Shown piece after piece: positions 25,117 to 34,013 of a stretch of DNA of 64,000 nucleotides (position 1 is the first letter of the stretch; every line of letters begins with the position of its first letter). The translations under genes and the position numbers were made by a program. The stretch comes from FEN-1297 sp964498065 (GTDB lineage: Bacteria > Bacteroidota > Ignavibacteria > Ignavibacteriales > Ignavibacteriaceae), in NCBI GenBank assembly GCA_964498065.1, contig CAZCFZ010000016.1, forward strand, positions 10,284-74,283. The letters run 5' to 3'. The notes beneath the pieces were generated by a model. It ran no database searches, had not been told where the DNA came from, and saw only the letters and a program-made list of their open reading frames with translations.

Positions 25117-25499
25117 ATGTCTGAAATTGTTCAATTTGAAATTTATGCGGATGATATTGATAGAGCGAAAAAGTTTTATGAAAATTTTTTTCCTGGGAAA
25201 TGTATAAGAAAAGAGAATCTGATAATTTCTGGCTAATAAATACCTGGAAAGGGGAGAAGCATAATATTATCGGAATATTAGTCAAGCACTTAATTCCAAT
25301 TGACGGCAATTCGGTAATTGCGTTCTTATGTACAATCGATGTTTCTGATATTGACGTTTCAATTAATTTAATAAACAGATACGGAGGATCGATTGTTATT
25401 CCCAAAAGAATCATACCGGGACTAGGATTTCAGGCATACTGTAAAGATTCGGAAGGTAATATTTTCGGAATAATAAAACTTAATTCGGAAGTAAAATAA
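25117..25499 (+). pseudogene. VOC (glyoxalase/bleomycin-resistance) family gene with frameshift
   Basis: An ATG at 25117, preceded by AAGGAGAG, opens MSEIVQFEIYADDIDRAKKFYENFF, the first strand-helix unit of a VOC-domain protein. This frame hits TAA at ~25234. The rest of the domain continues in another frame from the T-run: SWEMYKKRESDNFWLI, then VSDIDVSINLINRYGG and a closing SEGNIFGIIKL up to the stop at 25497-25499. The two frames join at a run of seven T (25185-25191); eight T (or five) would restore one ~127-residue protein. So the gene is either inactivated, affected by a homopolymer sequencing error, or read by slippage. The start of the open frame at 25200 is internal and not a real start. 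Confidence 0.82.
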
Positions 25500-25517
25500 G
25501 TAATTAAAAAATAAAAA

Positions 25518-25982
25518 TTATTTTTTTCTCTTTTTCTCAAAGAATATTTTTAATAGTTGTTCGCTCTCACTTGAGTAAATTCCGGAATATAAATTTATCT
25601 TGTGGTTATACTTTCCATCTTCAGCCAGATTATAAATTGAACCGCATGCTCCAAATTTCGGATCAAAAGTTGAGAAATAAATATTTTTAATCCGCGAAGA
25701 TAAAGCAGCACCGGTGCACATTATGCATGGCTCGAGAGTCACATATAAATCGCATTCATTTAAGCGCCAATTTCCAAGATGATTTGCGGCAGAAGTTAAA
25801 GCTATCATTTCTGCATGTGCAGTTGCATCCCTTAATTTTTCAACCTGATTGTGTCCTTTTCCGATTATTATGTTGTCATGAACTACAACAGCACCGACCG
25901 GAACCTCATCTTCAGTTAATGCATCTTCAGCTTCCTTTAAAGCAGCGTACATAAACTTATATATATCTTCATTAAACAGCAT
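25518..25982 (-). CDS. tadA: tRNA-specific adenosine deaminase
   Basis: TadA converts adenosine 34 of tRNA-Arg(ACG) to inosine. The 154-residue protein has the zinc deaminase signatures HAEMIAL near residue 54 (His ligand and catalytic Glu) and EPCIMCTGA near 83 (two Cys ligands). The following stretch, FDPKFGACGSIYNL, is typical of TadA rather than cytidine or guanine deaminases. It lies close to a tRNA-Arg gene on the same strand. The ATG start is at 25982. Confidence 0.94.
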   Translation of the reverse strand: MLFNEDIYKFMYAALKEAEDALTEDEVPVGAVVVHDNIIIGKGHNQVEKLRDATAHAEMIALTSAANHLGNWRLNECDLYVTLEPCIMCTGAALSSRIKNIYFSTFDPKFGACGSIYNLAEDGKYNHKINLYSGIYSSESEQLLKIFFEKKRKK

Positions 25983-26000
25983 AAAAGAAATGTAATTTAG

Positions 26001-26030
26001 AATAATAAAAATGCCTCCGTATCAGAGGCA
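26001..26030 (-). terminator. Terminator after tRNA-Arg
   Basis: Read on the minus strand, a perfect 6-bp stem tgcctc/gaggca (26030-26025 with 26017-26012) and a 7-base loop are followed by a T-rich run TTTTTATTATT. It lies about 20 bases downstream of the tRNA-Arg 3' end. Confidence 0.85.
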
Positions 26031-26051
26031 GAATTAATTTTTCGGAATTCG

Positions 26052-26125
26052 TACGCCCGGAAGGATTTGAACCCTCAACCCTCAGATCCGAAGTCTGATG
26101 CTCTATCCAGTTGAGCTACGGGCGC
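26052..26125 (-). tRNA. tRNA-Arg (anticodon TCG)
   Basis: The minus strand folds into a full cloverleaf of 74 nt: acceptor GCGCCCG/CGGGCGT (with one G-U pair), D-arm GCTC...GAGC, anticodon stem TCAGA/TCTGA with loop CTTCGGA, and a T-arm with TTCAAAT. The discriminator is A and no CCA is encoded. Anticodon TCG reads CGA and probably other CGN codons. A rho-independent terminator follows. Confidence 0.96.
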
Positions 26126-26194
26126 ATTGAAAATTTGTAATTCAAAGATAACAAAAAATCAGAATTAAAATTGAATGTTATATTTAAAAAAGAT

Positions 26195-27526
26195 TTATGT
26201 GTGTACTTTTAAACCGGACTCTACTTTTATCTTATTGGTTTGCAAATGAATTTTAAGTGTTAATAATAATGATATACCCAATCCAGCCACCCCGAGAATT
26301 GGTATTGCACCGAATCCAATAATACCAATCAAGGGACCTCCCGTGAAAGTACCTAATACAGTGGCAACTGCGCCCGATGCATTATATAATCCCATTGCTT
26401 CGCCTTCACTTACCGGAGTTAATTCAGCGGTAATTGTCGTGCCGGTTACGCTCAGAATTGGCCAGGATAAAATAATTAACACAAAGGCAAGTGAAGCTAT
26501 TAAAGGCATTATTGATAATTTGAGAAAAATAAGAAAAAGCAAAGTACCGAAACCGAGTAATCTTAAAAAAGTTCCCCATTTGTAAATCCTTACTACACCA
26601 TAATTCTCCGATAGTCTTGTGCTTCCGGTATATAATGCTATACCTATACCGCCGGCTGCAGCATATAAAAGCGATGTAAGTCCGGGAGGAACAAAATAGG
26701 CGGTTTTCATTGCAAGAGGAAAATATGCGAAGAATGCAGCCACACCGAAAGAAGAAATAAACCAGGAAAGTATGAATAATCCGAAAGATGTTGTTAATAA
26801 CTTTTTAATATTTCGTAATGCGCTTAAGTTCAGGTGATGGGAATGCCTTAATAAGCCGCCGCCGATTAATTCAATTTTTCCGAACTTTGCTAAGTTTCTA
26901 AAATCAAGATCTTTTATCAAATGCTGTATTCCTGTTTGAGATTTTTTTACCGGAAGCCCTAAATGTCCTAATAAAATCGCCGGTAAAAGAAATAAAGCGC
27001 CTATCCAGATTCCATAATTAAATAAACCTGAAGATGAAAAAACTGCGGCGATTAATAATCCGATTGTTTGACCTGCACCATTAAAACTTTGCAGCCATCC
27101 GATTCTTGATGACCATTCATTTTGCGGATTAAATTCAACGACAAATAAGGTGGAAACAGTTGCAACAGAAGCAGTTCCTGTTCCAAGTAAAAATGAAATA
27201 ATTAACCAGCTTAACAATCTTTTTGCAAAAGGAAGCACAATAAGTCCGGCAAGCAGTAATACAAATCCGCCGAAGAAAAGCAATCGATGTTTATGTTTTT
27301 TATCGGTCAGATTTCCCCAAAGCGGCGAGGTTAACAATCCTAAATTATAAATGCCCATAACCCAAGCCACGTAAGATAAATTATGAGAAGTGGCAGTTAC
27401 CATAAGGGGAAGCAGGACAGGAATGATTGCCGCAGAAACAAGTCCCAAAATTGCATATGCGGCATACCATGGTGATGTCCATTTGCGAATTGAAGAAAAA
27501 AGATTTCGTACTAAATTTAAATTCAA
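26195..27526 (-). CDS. Major facilitator superfamily transporter
   Basis: The ~443-residue product has 12 hydrophobic segments in two halves with a loop near residue 200. After TM2 comes the MFS loop motif LWGNLTDKKHKHRLL near residue 70, a G-x-x-x-D-x-x-x-K/R variant. The substrate cannot be told from sequence; drug or metabolite export is the usual role of such DHA-like MFS members. The frame begins at a TTG at 27547, but the AGAGGAG there is better placed as the ribosome-binding site for the TTG at 27526, so I use that start. It stands alone, 70 bases beyond the tRNA-Arg gene. Confidence 0.85.
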   Translation of the reverse strand: MNLNLVRNLFSSIRKWTSPWYAAYAILGLVSAAIIPVLLPLMVTATSHNLSYVAWVMGIYNLGLLTSPLWGNLTDKKHKHRLLFFGGFVLLLAGLIVLPFAKRLLSWLIISFLLGTGTASVATVSTLFVVEFNPQNEWSSRIGWLQSFNGAGQTIGLLIAAVFSSSGLFNYGIWIGALFLLPAILLGHLGLPVKKSQTGIQHLIKDLDFRNLAKFGKIELIGGGLLRHSHHLNLSALRNIKKLLTTSFGLFILSWFISSFGVAAFFAYFPLAMKTAYFVPPGLTSLLYAAAGGIGIALYTGSTRLSENYGVVRIYKWGTFLRLLGFGTLLFLIFLKLSIMPLIASLAFVLIILSWPILSVTGTTITAELTPVSEGEAMGLYNASGAVATVLGTFTGGPLIGIIGFGAIPILGVAGLGISLLLTLKIHLQTNKIKVESGLKVHT

Positions 27527-27547
27527 TTTTATAAATTCTCCTCTCAA

Positions 27548-27768
27548 TCAATCTAAAGTATAAGAGTCGTATTTTTGGTTAGACATTATCAACTTAAACT
27601 ACCATGAATACATTAAATCACTGCAATATAATTTTAAATCATTAACCTTATGTGAGAAGAATCAAGGAATTAATTTCAGAAGTAAATTTTTTTATTTAAG
27701 AAAATTCGGTTGTTAAAGAATTGTCAATTTTATTGAGGCGACAAAAAATTATTATCAAAAATTAAATT
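27548..27768. other. Spacer between MFS gene and membrane protein gene
   Basis: About 220 AT-rich bases with no hairpin terminator and no convincing open frame. I see nothing of note. Confidence 0.4.
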
Positions 27769-28632
27769 TTATTCTGTTTTATAATTTTTAATAATATAAA
27801 CAAATCCGCTGATGATAATAAAAGCGAGAATTAGAAATACTGCCAAATCTCTTAACATAAAAGTCGGATCGTTATTTATAAGCATTTCAAATCCCATTGC
27901 ATTTACCGCAATAACCATCGTGAAAAAGAAACCGTAAAATAAAAATTGTATGGGATATGATTTATCCGGTCTTACCCAGAGCAAATATACGCTGATAAAT
28001 CCTAACGGTATTGAAAATCCGAGATCGAAAATACGGACAAGCCAAAAAGCTGTCGGAGCAATATCATACCCTCTAGCTGTACCTGTTGAAATAACTTCCA
28101 TAATTTCTTTAATCCACATGGAAGCGAATATCATTAGGAAAAGTGAAAACAAGATGGTATAAATTATAAGTCCTATTTTCTTAAAATTGCTTTTTGCATA
28201 CTTAGGAAAAATTGAAAGTGAATACATCAATATTATCAGAGAAGATATTAAAATGAAAAGGAAGTAAAAAGTATAAAGCTGGCTGTTGCCCGAATATTCT
28301 TGCGAACTCCATTCCCAGCCTATTGTATAACCCAAAACATAATAAATTAAATATAAAGGTGTAATTATAAGTAAATATGGAGAAATTCGTTTTCGTAAAA
28401 AAAGTGTCACACCTCCGGCAATTAGAATCGGACTTAAAAGAAATATATTGACAATATCCTGCCCTACAAGTTGATTATTAATAACTTGAGCCGTCTTATA
28501 ATTTATGTTATGTAGAAATAAAGGGCCTTCAATTGCCAAATAAACTAAAAAGATACCGGATACAATTGATATTATCGAAACGAAAATTCTTTCAAATGAA
28601 TTGCCGAAAATATCATCGTTTTTATTGTTCAC
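27769..28632 (-). CDS. Unknown multi-pass membrane protein
   Basis: I do not recognise this 287-residue protein. It has about eight hydrophobic segments spread over the whole length, short loops and no large soluble domain. Charged or aromatic positions within membrane regions (GWEWSSQEYSG near residue 105, YDIAPTAFWLVRIFD near 190) may be functional. The start is GTG at 28632 with AAGGAAAGG about 10 bases upstream. It is followed on the same strand, after ~60 bases, by nothing closely coupled, and its upstream neighbour is a methyltransferase gene 57 bases away, so a loose operon is possible. Confidence 0.75.
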   Translation of the reverse strand: MNNKNDDIFGNSFERIFVSIISIVSGIFLVYLAIEGPLFLHNINYKTAQVINNQLVGQDIVNIFLLSPILIAGGVTLFLRKRISPYLLIITPLYLIYYVLGYTIGWEWSSQEYSGNSQLYTFYFLFILISSLIILMYSLSIFPKYAKSNFKKIGLIIYTILFSLFLMIFASMWIKEIMEVISTGTARGYDIAPTAFWLVRIFDLGFSIPLGFISVYLLWVRPDKSYPIQFLFYGFFFTMVIAVNAMGFEMLINNDPTFMLRDLAVFLILAFIIISGFVYIIKNYKTE

Positions 28633-28689
28633 TTTAAAAACCTTTCCTTTTTAATTACGGATTAAATTCATTTTAAAAAAAAGACATTT

Positions 28690-29514
28690 TTATGCATTCA
28701 AAAACTTTAAATGTACCATATACATTATTTTATATTTGTCGGAAAGTTTTGCTATAATCTTATTTTTAAGATTTAAACTTTTAGTCATATGTTTATACAT
28801 GGGGTATTCTTCAATTATTTCAATTTTGCTGTTCCAGCCGGGGATTTCATATGCGGATTGTAAACCCCATTTTAGATAGGAATTTTCATCTAAGCCGCTT
28901 TTTTCTATAACCATTTTATTTGCTGCTTTAACGCCTGTAGGTGTTGCCGCATCAAAGATAAATTCACCCCCCGGAAATGAATTTGACATCTTATTAAAAA
29001 TTTCTTTAATCTGATTTTCCTCAAAATAATAAAGAACTCCGGCCGCCATAAATAAAACGTTCTCTTCAACTCGTATTTTATTAAACCATTCTTCGTTTAA
29101 AAACGAGGAAGAAATATATGTTCTATTTTTACTCTCAGGTATAAATTTTCTTCTCAGCTCAATTACGTCCGGGAGATCAAGATCATACCAGATTAAATTA
29201 TTGTTGTTTACTCTTTCATATGTTGTGTCCATTCCGCATCCGATATTAATAATTGTAGCCTTAGGATATTTTTTTAAAAATTCATTTATCGTTTTATCCA
29301 TATGCATGCTTCGGGCAATCCATTCGAATTGAGTAACCGGATGAATCACTCTTGATATTGTTGTAAAATCATAGTCAATTTTATTAATCACATTTAAAGC
29401 TGTATTGTCAATTAATACCGGATGTTTTTTTTGTGTTTCAACTGCACGTCCCCATAAAGGCAGGAGCAAAGTAATTTGAACATTTCCCAGATCAATTTTT
29501 AATTTTTCAGTCAT
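28690..29514 (-). CDS. Leucine carboxyl methyltransferase (LCM)-family SAM methyltransferase
   Basis: The 274-residue protein matches the LCM/Tcmp-type methyltransferases: RSMHMDKTINEFLKKYP, motif I TIINIGCGMDTTYERV near residue 90, WYDLDLPDVIELRR near 110, and MAAGVLYYFEENQIKE near 155. These enzymes methylate O-atoms of small molecules or protein carboxyl groups; the substrate here is unknown. The C-terminal part is specific to this group. ATG at 29514. Confidence 0.85.
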   Translation of the reverse strand: MTEKLKIDLGNVQITLLLPLWGRAVETQKKHPVLIDNTALNVINKIDYDFTTISRVIHPVTQFEWIARSMHMDKTINEFLKKYPKATIINIGCGMDTTYERVNNNNLIWYDLDLPDVIELRRKFIPESKNRTYISSSFLNEEWFNKIRVEENVLFMAAGVLYYFEENQIKEIFNKMSNSFPGGEFIFDAATPTGVKAANKMVIEKSGLDENSYLKWGLQSAYEIPGWNSKIEIIEEYPMYKHMTKSLNLKNKIIAKLSDKYKIMYMVHLKFLNA

Positions 29515-29554
29515 AAGATGAATCCCCGATTTATTTATTAATGATGAAGCTAAT

Positions 29555-29962
29555 TTACCTCAACTTTCCGCAAGAATAACAATATCCTTTATGGACACAA
29601 ATAGTTCCGCCGCAATTAGAACAAGTCCATCTAATATTTTCATTTAACATAAATTTTTTAATTCCGAATTTTTTAATGTACTCAAGGTTGTCAATCATGC
29701 TCATTTGATATTTAGTTTTATACCTTTTATCAAGATGTATTAATCTTTCGCATGGGAACTCCTTGCACTGGAAGCAAAATTTCTTTTTATCTACACTAAA
29801 ATTTGGACAATTTTTAATCTTGCAATTTGCTCGGGTAACCGGTTTTTCAGCAAAATTTAACCTGCATCCGGGACACTTATTCCTTCGTCTTAAATAACCC
29901 GTGCAAATACTGCAGTTCATCCCGCAAGGAGCAATAAGCAATGTTTTAAATGAGTATATCAT
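29555..29962 (-). CDS. Cysteine-rich DUF3795-like zinc protein
   Basis: The 135-residue protein opens with LLIAPCGMNCSICTGYLRR and KCPGCR, the cysteine pattern typical of DUF3795 proteins. It then has CKIKNCPNF, FCFQCKEFPC and a last CSNCGG...CYSCG ribbon, 14-16 cysteines in all. These are probably zinc ligands. The biological role of the family is not known. It lies 40 bases upstream of the LCM-type methyltransferase on the same strand and may be cotranscribed with it. Confidence 0.85.
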   Translation of the reverse strand: MIYSFKTLLIAPCGMNCSICTGYLRRRNKCPGCRLNFAEKPVTRANCKIKNCPNFSVDKKKFCFQCKEFPCERLIHLDKRYKTKYQMSMIDNLEYIKKFGIKKFMLNENIRWTCSNCGGTICVHKGYCYSCGKLR

Positions 29963-30483
29963 AATAGTAATTTATTTTAATTCGAGAAACCTTAAACGTG
30001 AATTGGAAAAATTCATCCGAATCAGTATTAAGTCTTCTTGCCGGGATTTTATTAATGAATCTAAATTATTCTATAATTTATCTTAAGTTGAAGATATTGC
30101 TTCATTCAACATAAATTGTTTTAAAAAAATATAATAAGATTTCTAGTGAGTTTTTGTCATTTAGTTTCCGCCTTTTAATTTAAGAATATTATTTTTCGGT
30201 ATGATTTCCCTAAACTTAATTTATAATAAAGTGTTTTGAATTATCCATATAAAATTTTATTAACTTTAAGCAGTTGTGTGAAATAAAAAATCATTTAAAA
30301 ATTAGTGAAATAATAGACACCTATGTCAGTCTGAGCGTAGTCGAAGACTTATATTCACCGTTCGACTCCGCTCACGGTGACAATTTAACGCGTTTTTGAA
30401 AATATTTTTATATCGAAAAATTCATTTAATATATATTATTATTTAATTCACACAACGGGTTAACTTTAATTTAGTAAAATAAA
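29963..30483. other. Long AT-rich intergenic region
   Basis: Over 500 bases between the DUF3795-like gene and hutI. Apart from the REP-like element at 30324-30382 I see only AT-rich DNA with many stop codons in all frames. The hutI 3' end lacks a GC-rich terminator stem. Confidence 0.5.
30324..30382. repeat. REP-like palindromic element (copy 2)
   Basis: The element runs from tgtca to tgaca. It has arms tgagcgtagtcgaa (30332-30345) and ttcgactccgctca (30361-30374), inverted with two mismatches, around a 15-base loop. It shares its core and its tgtc/gaca ends with the copy at 24757-24823. Confidence 0.75.
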
Positions 30484-31728
30484 CTAATCTGCAATATAAA
30501 TTACCTCGCCGTTTTTTATTGTCATACAGTTCAAGTTTCTGCCAACATTATAAACAATATCGGAATAATCATTAGTATCGAAGACAGAAAAATCTGCTTT
30601 TTTACCTATTTCAATACTTCCTATTATCTTATTCATGTTTAAGGCCTTCGCAGAGTTTATAGTGACTGCAGAAATTGTTTCTTCAATAGTCATTCCCATT
30701 GTTAATGCGGCAAGACTCATTATTAAATTCATATCGCTAATATTAGATGATCCCGGATTATAATCCGTAGACAAAGCGAGAATTGCATTGTTATCAATTA
30801 ATTTTCTTGCCGGTGCAATTTTATGATTTAAGAATAATGAGACTCCAGGAAATACAACACACACTATTTCAGTTTTCCCGAGTTTATTAATATCTTGATC
30901 TGTAATAACTTCCAAATGATCAACACTTAATGCGCCCAGCTTAATAGCAACGTTAATTCCGCCAATGCTGTTAAATTGATCCGTATGCAGCCTTAATTTA
31001 AAGCCTAAATTTTTTGCTTTTGAAAAAATAGTTTCTATTTCATCGGCGGAAAAAGCTGTAGCCTCACAAAATCCGTCACAAAAATCAGCCAGTTTATTTT
31101 CGGAGATATATGGAAGCAAATCGCTTGTTAATAACTTTATATATGAATCATGATCTTTTTTAAACTCCGGCGGATAAGTATGTGCCCCAAGAAATGTTGG
31201 TATAATGTCAATTGGTAACTTTTGATTAAGGAAATTTATTACTTTTAAAAGCTTTACTTCATTCCGGAAATCTAATCCGTATCCGCTTTTAATTTCCAGT
31301 GTGGTTATGCCTCTGGAAATAAAATAATTAATTCTTGGTGTTATTAAGTTAATAAGATCTTCGATGCTCGAATTACGAACCGAGTTTACCGTCTTATTTA
31401 TACCTCCGCCCGATTCAGCTATTTCTTCATAGCCAATTCCTTTTAATTTTTTCTTAAACTCTTCTGCTCTTGATCCCGCAAATGCTGTATGCGTATGGCA
31501 CTCTACCATTCCGGGAAGTACTATCTTTCCGTTTAAATCCATTATTTCATCCGCTTCATAACTTTTTACGGAAGATGAGGGAATTATGTCTTTTATGTAT
31601 TCGTTTTCAATTACAATAGAGGAATCTGTTATTACGCCTAACTCATTTAACTCATTTCCTCTTTTATAATTTCTTCCGTAAGTATCAACGGTTACAACCT
31701 GAGAAATATTTGAAAGGATTTTTATCAT
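30484..31728 (-). CDS. hutI: Imidazolonepropionase
   Basis: HutI hydrolyses 4-imidazolone-5-propionate in histidine degradation. The 414-residue amidohydrolase has its metal site in VECHTHTAFAGSRAEEF near residue 77, with GGGINKTV and TTLEIKSGYGLD following, then LHTDQF near 240 and LSTDYNPGSS near 315. Length is standard. The other hut genes (hutH, hutU, hutG) are not in the window. It lies 10 bases downstream of the SPOR lipoprotein gene on the same strand, an arrangement that is probably coincidental cotranscription. Confidence 0.93.
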   Translation of the reverse strand: MIKILSNISQVVTVDTYGRNYKRGNELNELGVITDSSIVIENEYIKDIIPSSSVKSYEADEIMDLNGKIVLPGMVECHTHTAFAGSRAEEFKKKLKGIGYEEIAESGGGINKTVNSVRNSSIEDLINLITPRINYFISRGITTLEIKSGYGLDFRNEVKLLKVINFLNQKLPIDIIPTFLGAHTYPPEFKKDHDSYIKLLTSDLLPYISENKLADFCDGFCEATAFSADEIETIFSKAKNLGFKLRLHTDQFNSIGGINVAIKLGALSVDHLEVITDQDINKLGKTEIVCVVFPGVSLFLNHKIAPARKLIDNNAILALSTDYNPGSSNISDMNLIMSLAALTMGMTIEETISAVTINSAKALNMNKIIGSIEIGKKADFSVFDTNDYSDIVYNVGRNLNCMTIKNGEVIYIAD

Positions 31729-31738
31729 TAAGCATTAT

Positions 31739-32290
31739 TTATTGAAAAATATTGACCGTCTGGTTTACTACTCGCGCATCTGCGAAACCCATTTGTCTAA
31801 ATTTAAATGTAAGACTCCTCGCATCGCTTATATTGGTAAAATCTCCTACTTCAACCTTATAAAAAGGCGGATCAAAAATTACGTAAACAGCTCTCTGATT
31901 TGTCTTAAAATATATTTCCGATCGCATTTTATTAGCATCATCCAAATTGTCTGTTGATAAAACCTGTACTCTGTAACCCTGAGCAGTTTTTATCACTATC
32001 CTATTTACATCACCGGTATCGGGCTGCGTATGATAATTATACCAAACATTGAGATTTTTCCCGGGTGAAATTTTAGCCGTATCATTTATAGTTATTTTTG
32101 CCCTATAAGGAGCAAGGTTAAAATTTTCCGGATACTCGGAAACTTTTTTTTCGTTTTCGGATTTTATTTTTTCATTTTTATGTGCGCTCCCCCCTTCATT
32201 ATTGTACCTGCTTCCAGTAGAAGTACCGCAAGAAAAAAGAGTTAGAGCTAAAAAACTTACGTAAATAATAATAATGTTTTTGGATTTCAT
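31739..32290 (-). CDS. SPOR-domain lipoprotein
   Basis: The 183-residue product has a lipoprotein signal peptide (FLALTLFSC, cysteine at residue 21), a polar linker with many Lys/Glu, and a C-terminal SPOR-like domain (~residues 105-183). The domain is marked by QGYRVQVLSTDNLDDANKMRSE and PFYKVEVGDFTNISDARSLT. SPOR domains bind glycan strands lacking stem peptides and often work at the division site or in envelope upkeep. It is upstream of hutI by 10 bases. Confidence 0.88.
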   Translation of the reverse strand: MKSKNIIIIYVSFLALTLFSCGTSTGSRYNNEGGSAHKNEKIKSENEKKVSEYPENFNLAPYRAKITINDTAKISPGKNLNVWYNYHTQPDTGDVNRIVIKTAQGYRVQVLSTDNLDDANKMRSEIYFKTNQRAVYVIFDPPFYKVEVGDFTNISDARSLTFKFRQMGFADARVVNQTVNIFQ

Positions 32291-32459
32291 CTTATACTTT
32301 CAAAAAAACTGCAATATATGCTATCTAATATAAAATAATTTATTTTTTACCGAAAGTTGAAATATTATGGTAAAAATAAATAATTATGCAAGAACAACGC
32401 TTTGTTTAGGTGTAACAGAATATTCTTATTTGGGATAGGGTAACCGAGTGAATATTTTT
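32291..32459. other. Divergent intergenic region before glgA
   Basis: An AT-rich divergent spacer between the SPOR lipoprotein gene and glgA. Besides the predicted glgA promoter at 32460-32488 I see nothing certain in it. Confidence 0.4.
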
Positions 32460-32488
32460 TTGAGAAAAATCATTTAATTTCGTAAATT
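32460..32488 (+). promoter_or_regulatory. Predicted sigma70-type promoter of glgA
   Basis: TTGAGA (32460-32465), a 17-base spacer and TAAATT (32483-32488), ending 31 bases before the glgA ATG. Each box has at least four consensus bases with ideal spacing. Confidence 0.5.
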
Positions 32489-32519
32489 GTAACATTATTC
32501 ACAAAAATTTTTTAAATAT

Positions 32520-34013
32520 ATGGCTGCAAAAAAATATAAAATATTATTTGTAACGTCTGAAGTAGTCCCATTTGTTAAAACAGGGGGATTAGCGGATGTA
32601 TCCGCCGCCTTGCCGCAAATGTTGGCAGAATTAGGCCATGAAGTAAGAATAGTTGTACCAAAATATGGTGCTGTTGATGATAGAAAATTTAAAATTCATG
32701 AAGTAGTCAGATTGAAAGACCTTCATATCAATATCGGGGACAAAGATGTGATATTTTCTCTCAAATCTTGTTTCTTACCCGGACAAAAAGTAAGAGTTCA
32801 AATATATTTTCTGGATAATCAGGAATATTTTGGCAGCCGGAATAGTCTATATGTCGATCCTGTATCCGGAGAAGATTATCCCGACAATGATGAAAGATTT
32901 ATTCTTTTATCAAATGCGGTGTTTGAATTAATCTCAAAATTAGGATGGATACCCGATATTATTCATTGTAATGATTGGCAATGCGGATTAATACCTGCAT
33001 ATTTAAAAACCAGATATAAAGATGATGAGCAATTTTCCAAATTTAAAGTATTATTCACTATTCATAATTTAGCTTACCAGGGAACATTCCCAAAATCTTC
33101 CTTTAAAAAAACCGGGTTGCCCGAAGAATTAAATTCGGAAAAAGGATTGGAAATATACGGGAAACTAAATTTTATGAAATCGGGCCTTTTATTTTCTGAT
33201 GTTATAAATACTGTAAGCGAAAACTATGCTAATGAAATAAGAAGCGATAATGAGTTAGGTGCCGGTCTGAAGTCAGTTTTAGCTAAGCGTAAAAACGATT
33301 TGTACGGCATAATAAACGGAATTGATACAAAAGTCTGGAATCCTGAAAAAGACAAACATTTACCTAAAAAATATTCTGCACAAAATCTGCATAATAAAAT
33401 TATTAATAAACAAGCTTTAGCTGATAAGTTTGGTTTCAAATTTGATGAAAATATACCAATTGTAGGAATTATCTCAAGATTATTTGATGCCAAAGGATTA
33501 GATCTAATTAACGAAGGTTTTTCCGAATTAATGAAATTAAATATCCAGATGGTTTTACTTGGAACAGGTGATAAAAAATATCATAATTTCTTTGACAAAA
33601 TGGATAAAAAATATCCTAATAAATTTGCATGTTATTTGGGATTTGATGATGAACTGGCGCATCTTATTGAAGGTGGATCTGATATTTTATTAATGCCTTC
33701 CAGGTATGAACCTTGCGGACTTAACCAGATGTACAGCCTGATGTATGGAACAGTACCTCTGGTAAGAGAAACCGGTGGATTGGCAGATACGGTAAATAAA
33801 TACAATGAAAAAACCGGCGAGGGGAACGGATTTATGTTCAAACAATACAAAACAAACGCATTAATAAAAGAATTAAAACGGGCAATAAAAGTTTTCGAGG
33901 ATAAAAAAGCCTGGAATAAAATAATGAAAAATGGTATGAAATCGGATTTTAGCTGGAATTCTTCTGCTAAAAAGTATATCGATTTGTATAAAACAGTTTT
34001 AAATAATGAATAA
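32520..34013 (+). CDS. glgA: Glycogen synthase (ADP-glucose type, GT5)
   Basis: GlgA extends alpha-1,4-glucan chains from ADP-glucose for storage glycogen. The 497-residue GT-B enzyme has the N-terminal substrate motif FVKTGGLADVSAALP near residue 20 and HCNDWQCGLIPAYL near 155. The C-terminal SRYEPCGLNQMYSLMYGTVP near 390, with the catalytic Glu, is followed by RETGGLADTV. Length is usual. The first gene of a five-gene run; its TAA overlaps the next ATG by one base (TAATG). Confidence 0.95.
   Translation: MAAKKYKILFVTSEVVPFVKTGGLADVSAALPQMLAELGHEVRIVVPKYGAVDDRKFKIHEVVRLKDLHINIGDKDVIFSLKSCFLPGQKVRVQIYFLDNQEYFGSRNSLYVDPVSGEDYPDNDERFILLSNAVFELISKLGWIPDIIHCNDWQCGLIPAYLKTRYKDDEQFSKFKVLFTIHNLAYQGTFPKSSFKKTGLPEELNSEKGLEIYGKLNFMKSGLLFSDVINTVSENYANEIRSDNELGAGLKSVLAKRKNDLYGIINGIDTKVWNPEKDKHLPKKYSAQNLHNKIINKQALADKFGFKFDENIPIVGIISRLFDAKGLDLINEGFSELMKLNIQMVLLGTGDKKYHNFFDKMDKKYPNKFACYLGFDDELAHLIEGGSDILLMPSRYEPCGLNQMYSLMYGTVPLVRETGGLADTVNKYNEKTGEGNGFMFKQYKTNALIKELKRAIKVFEDKKAWNKIMKNGMKSDFSWNSSAKKYIDLYKTVLNNE

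Noticed and set aside
25100..25414. Minus-strand open frame opposite the VOC gene
   Set aside because: The + strand carries a recognisable VOC domain in two frames and a ribosome-binding site; the antisense frame shows nothing.
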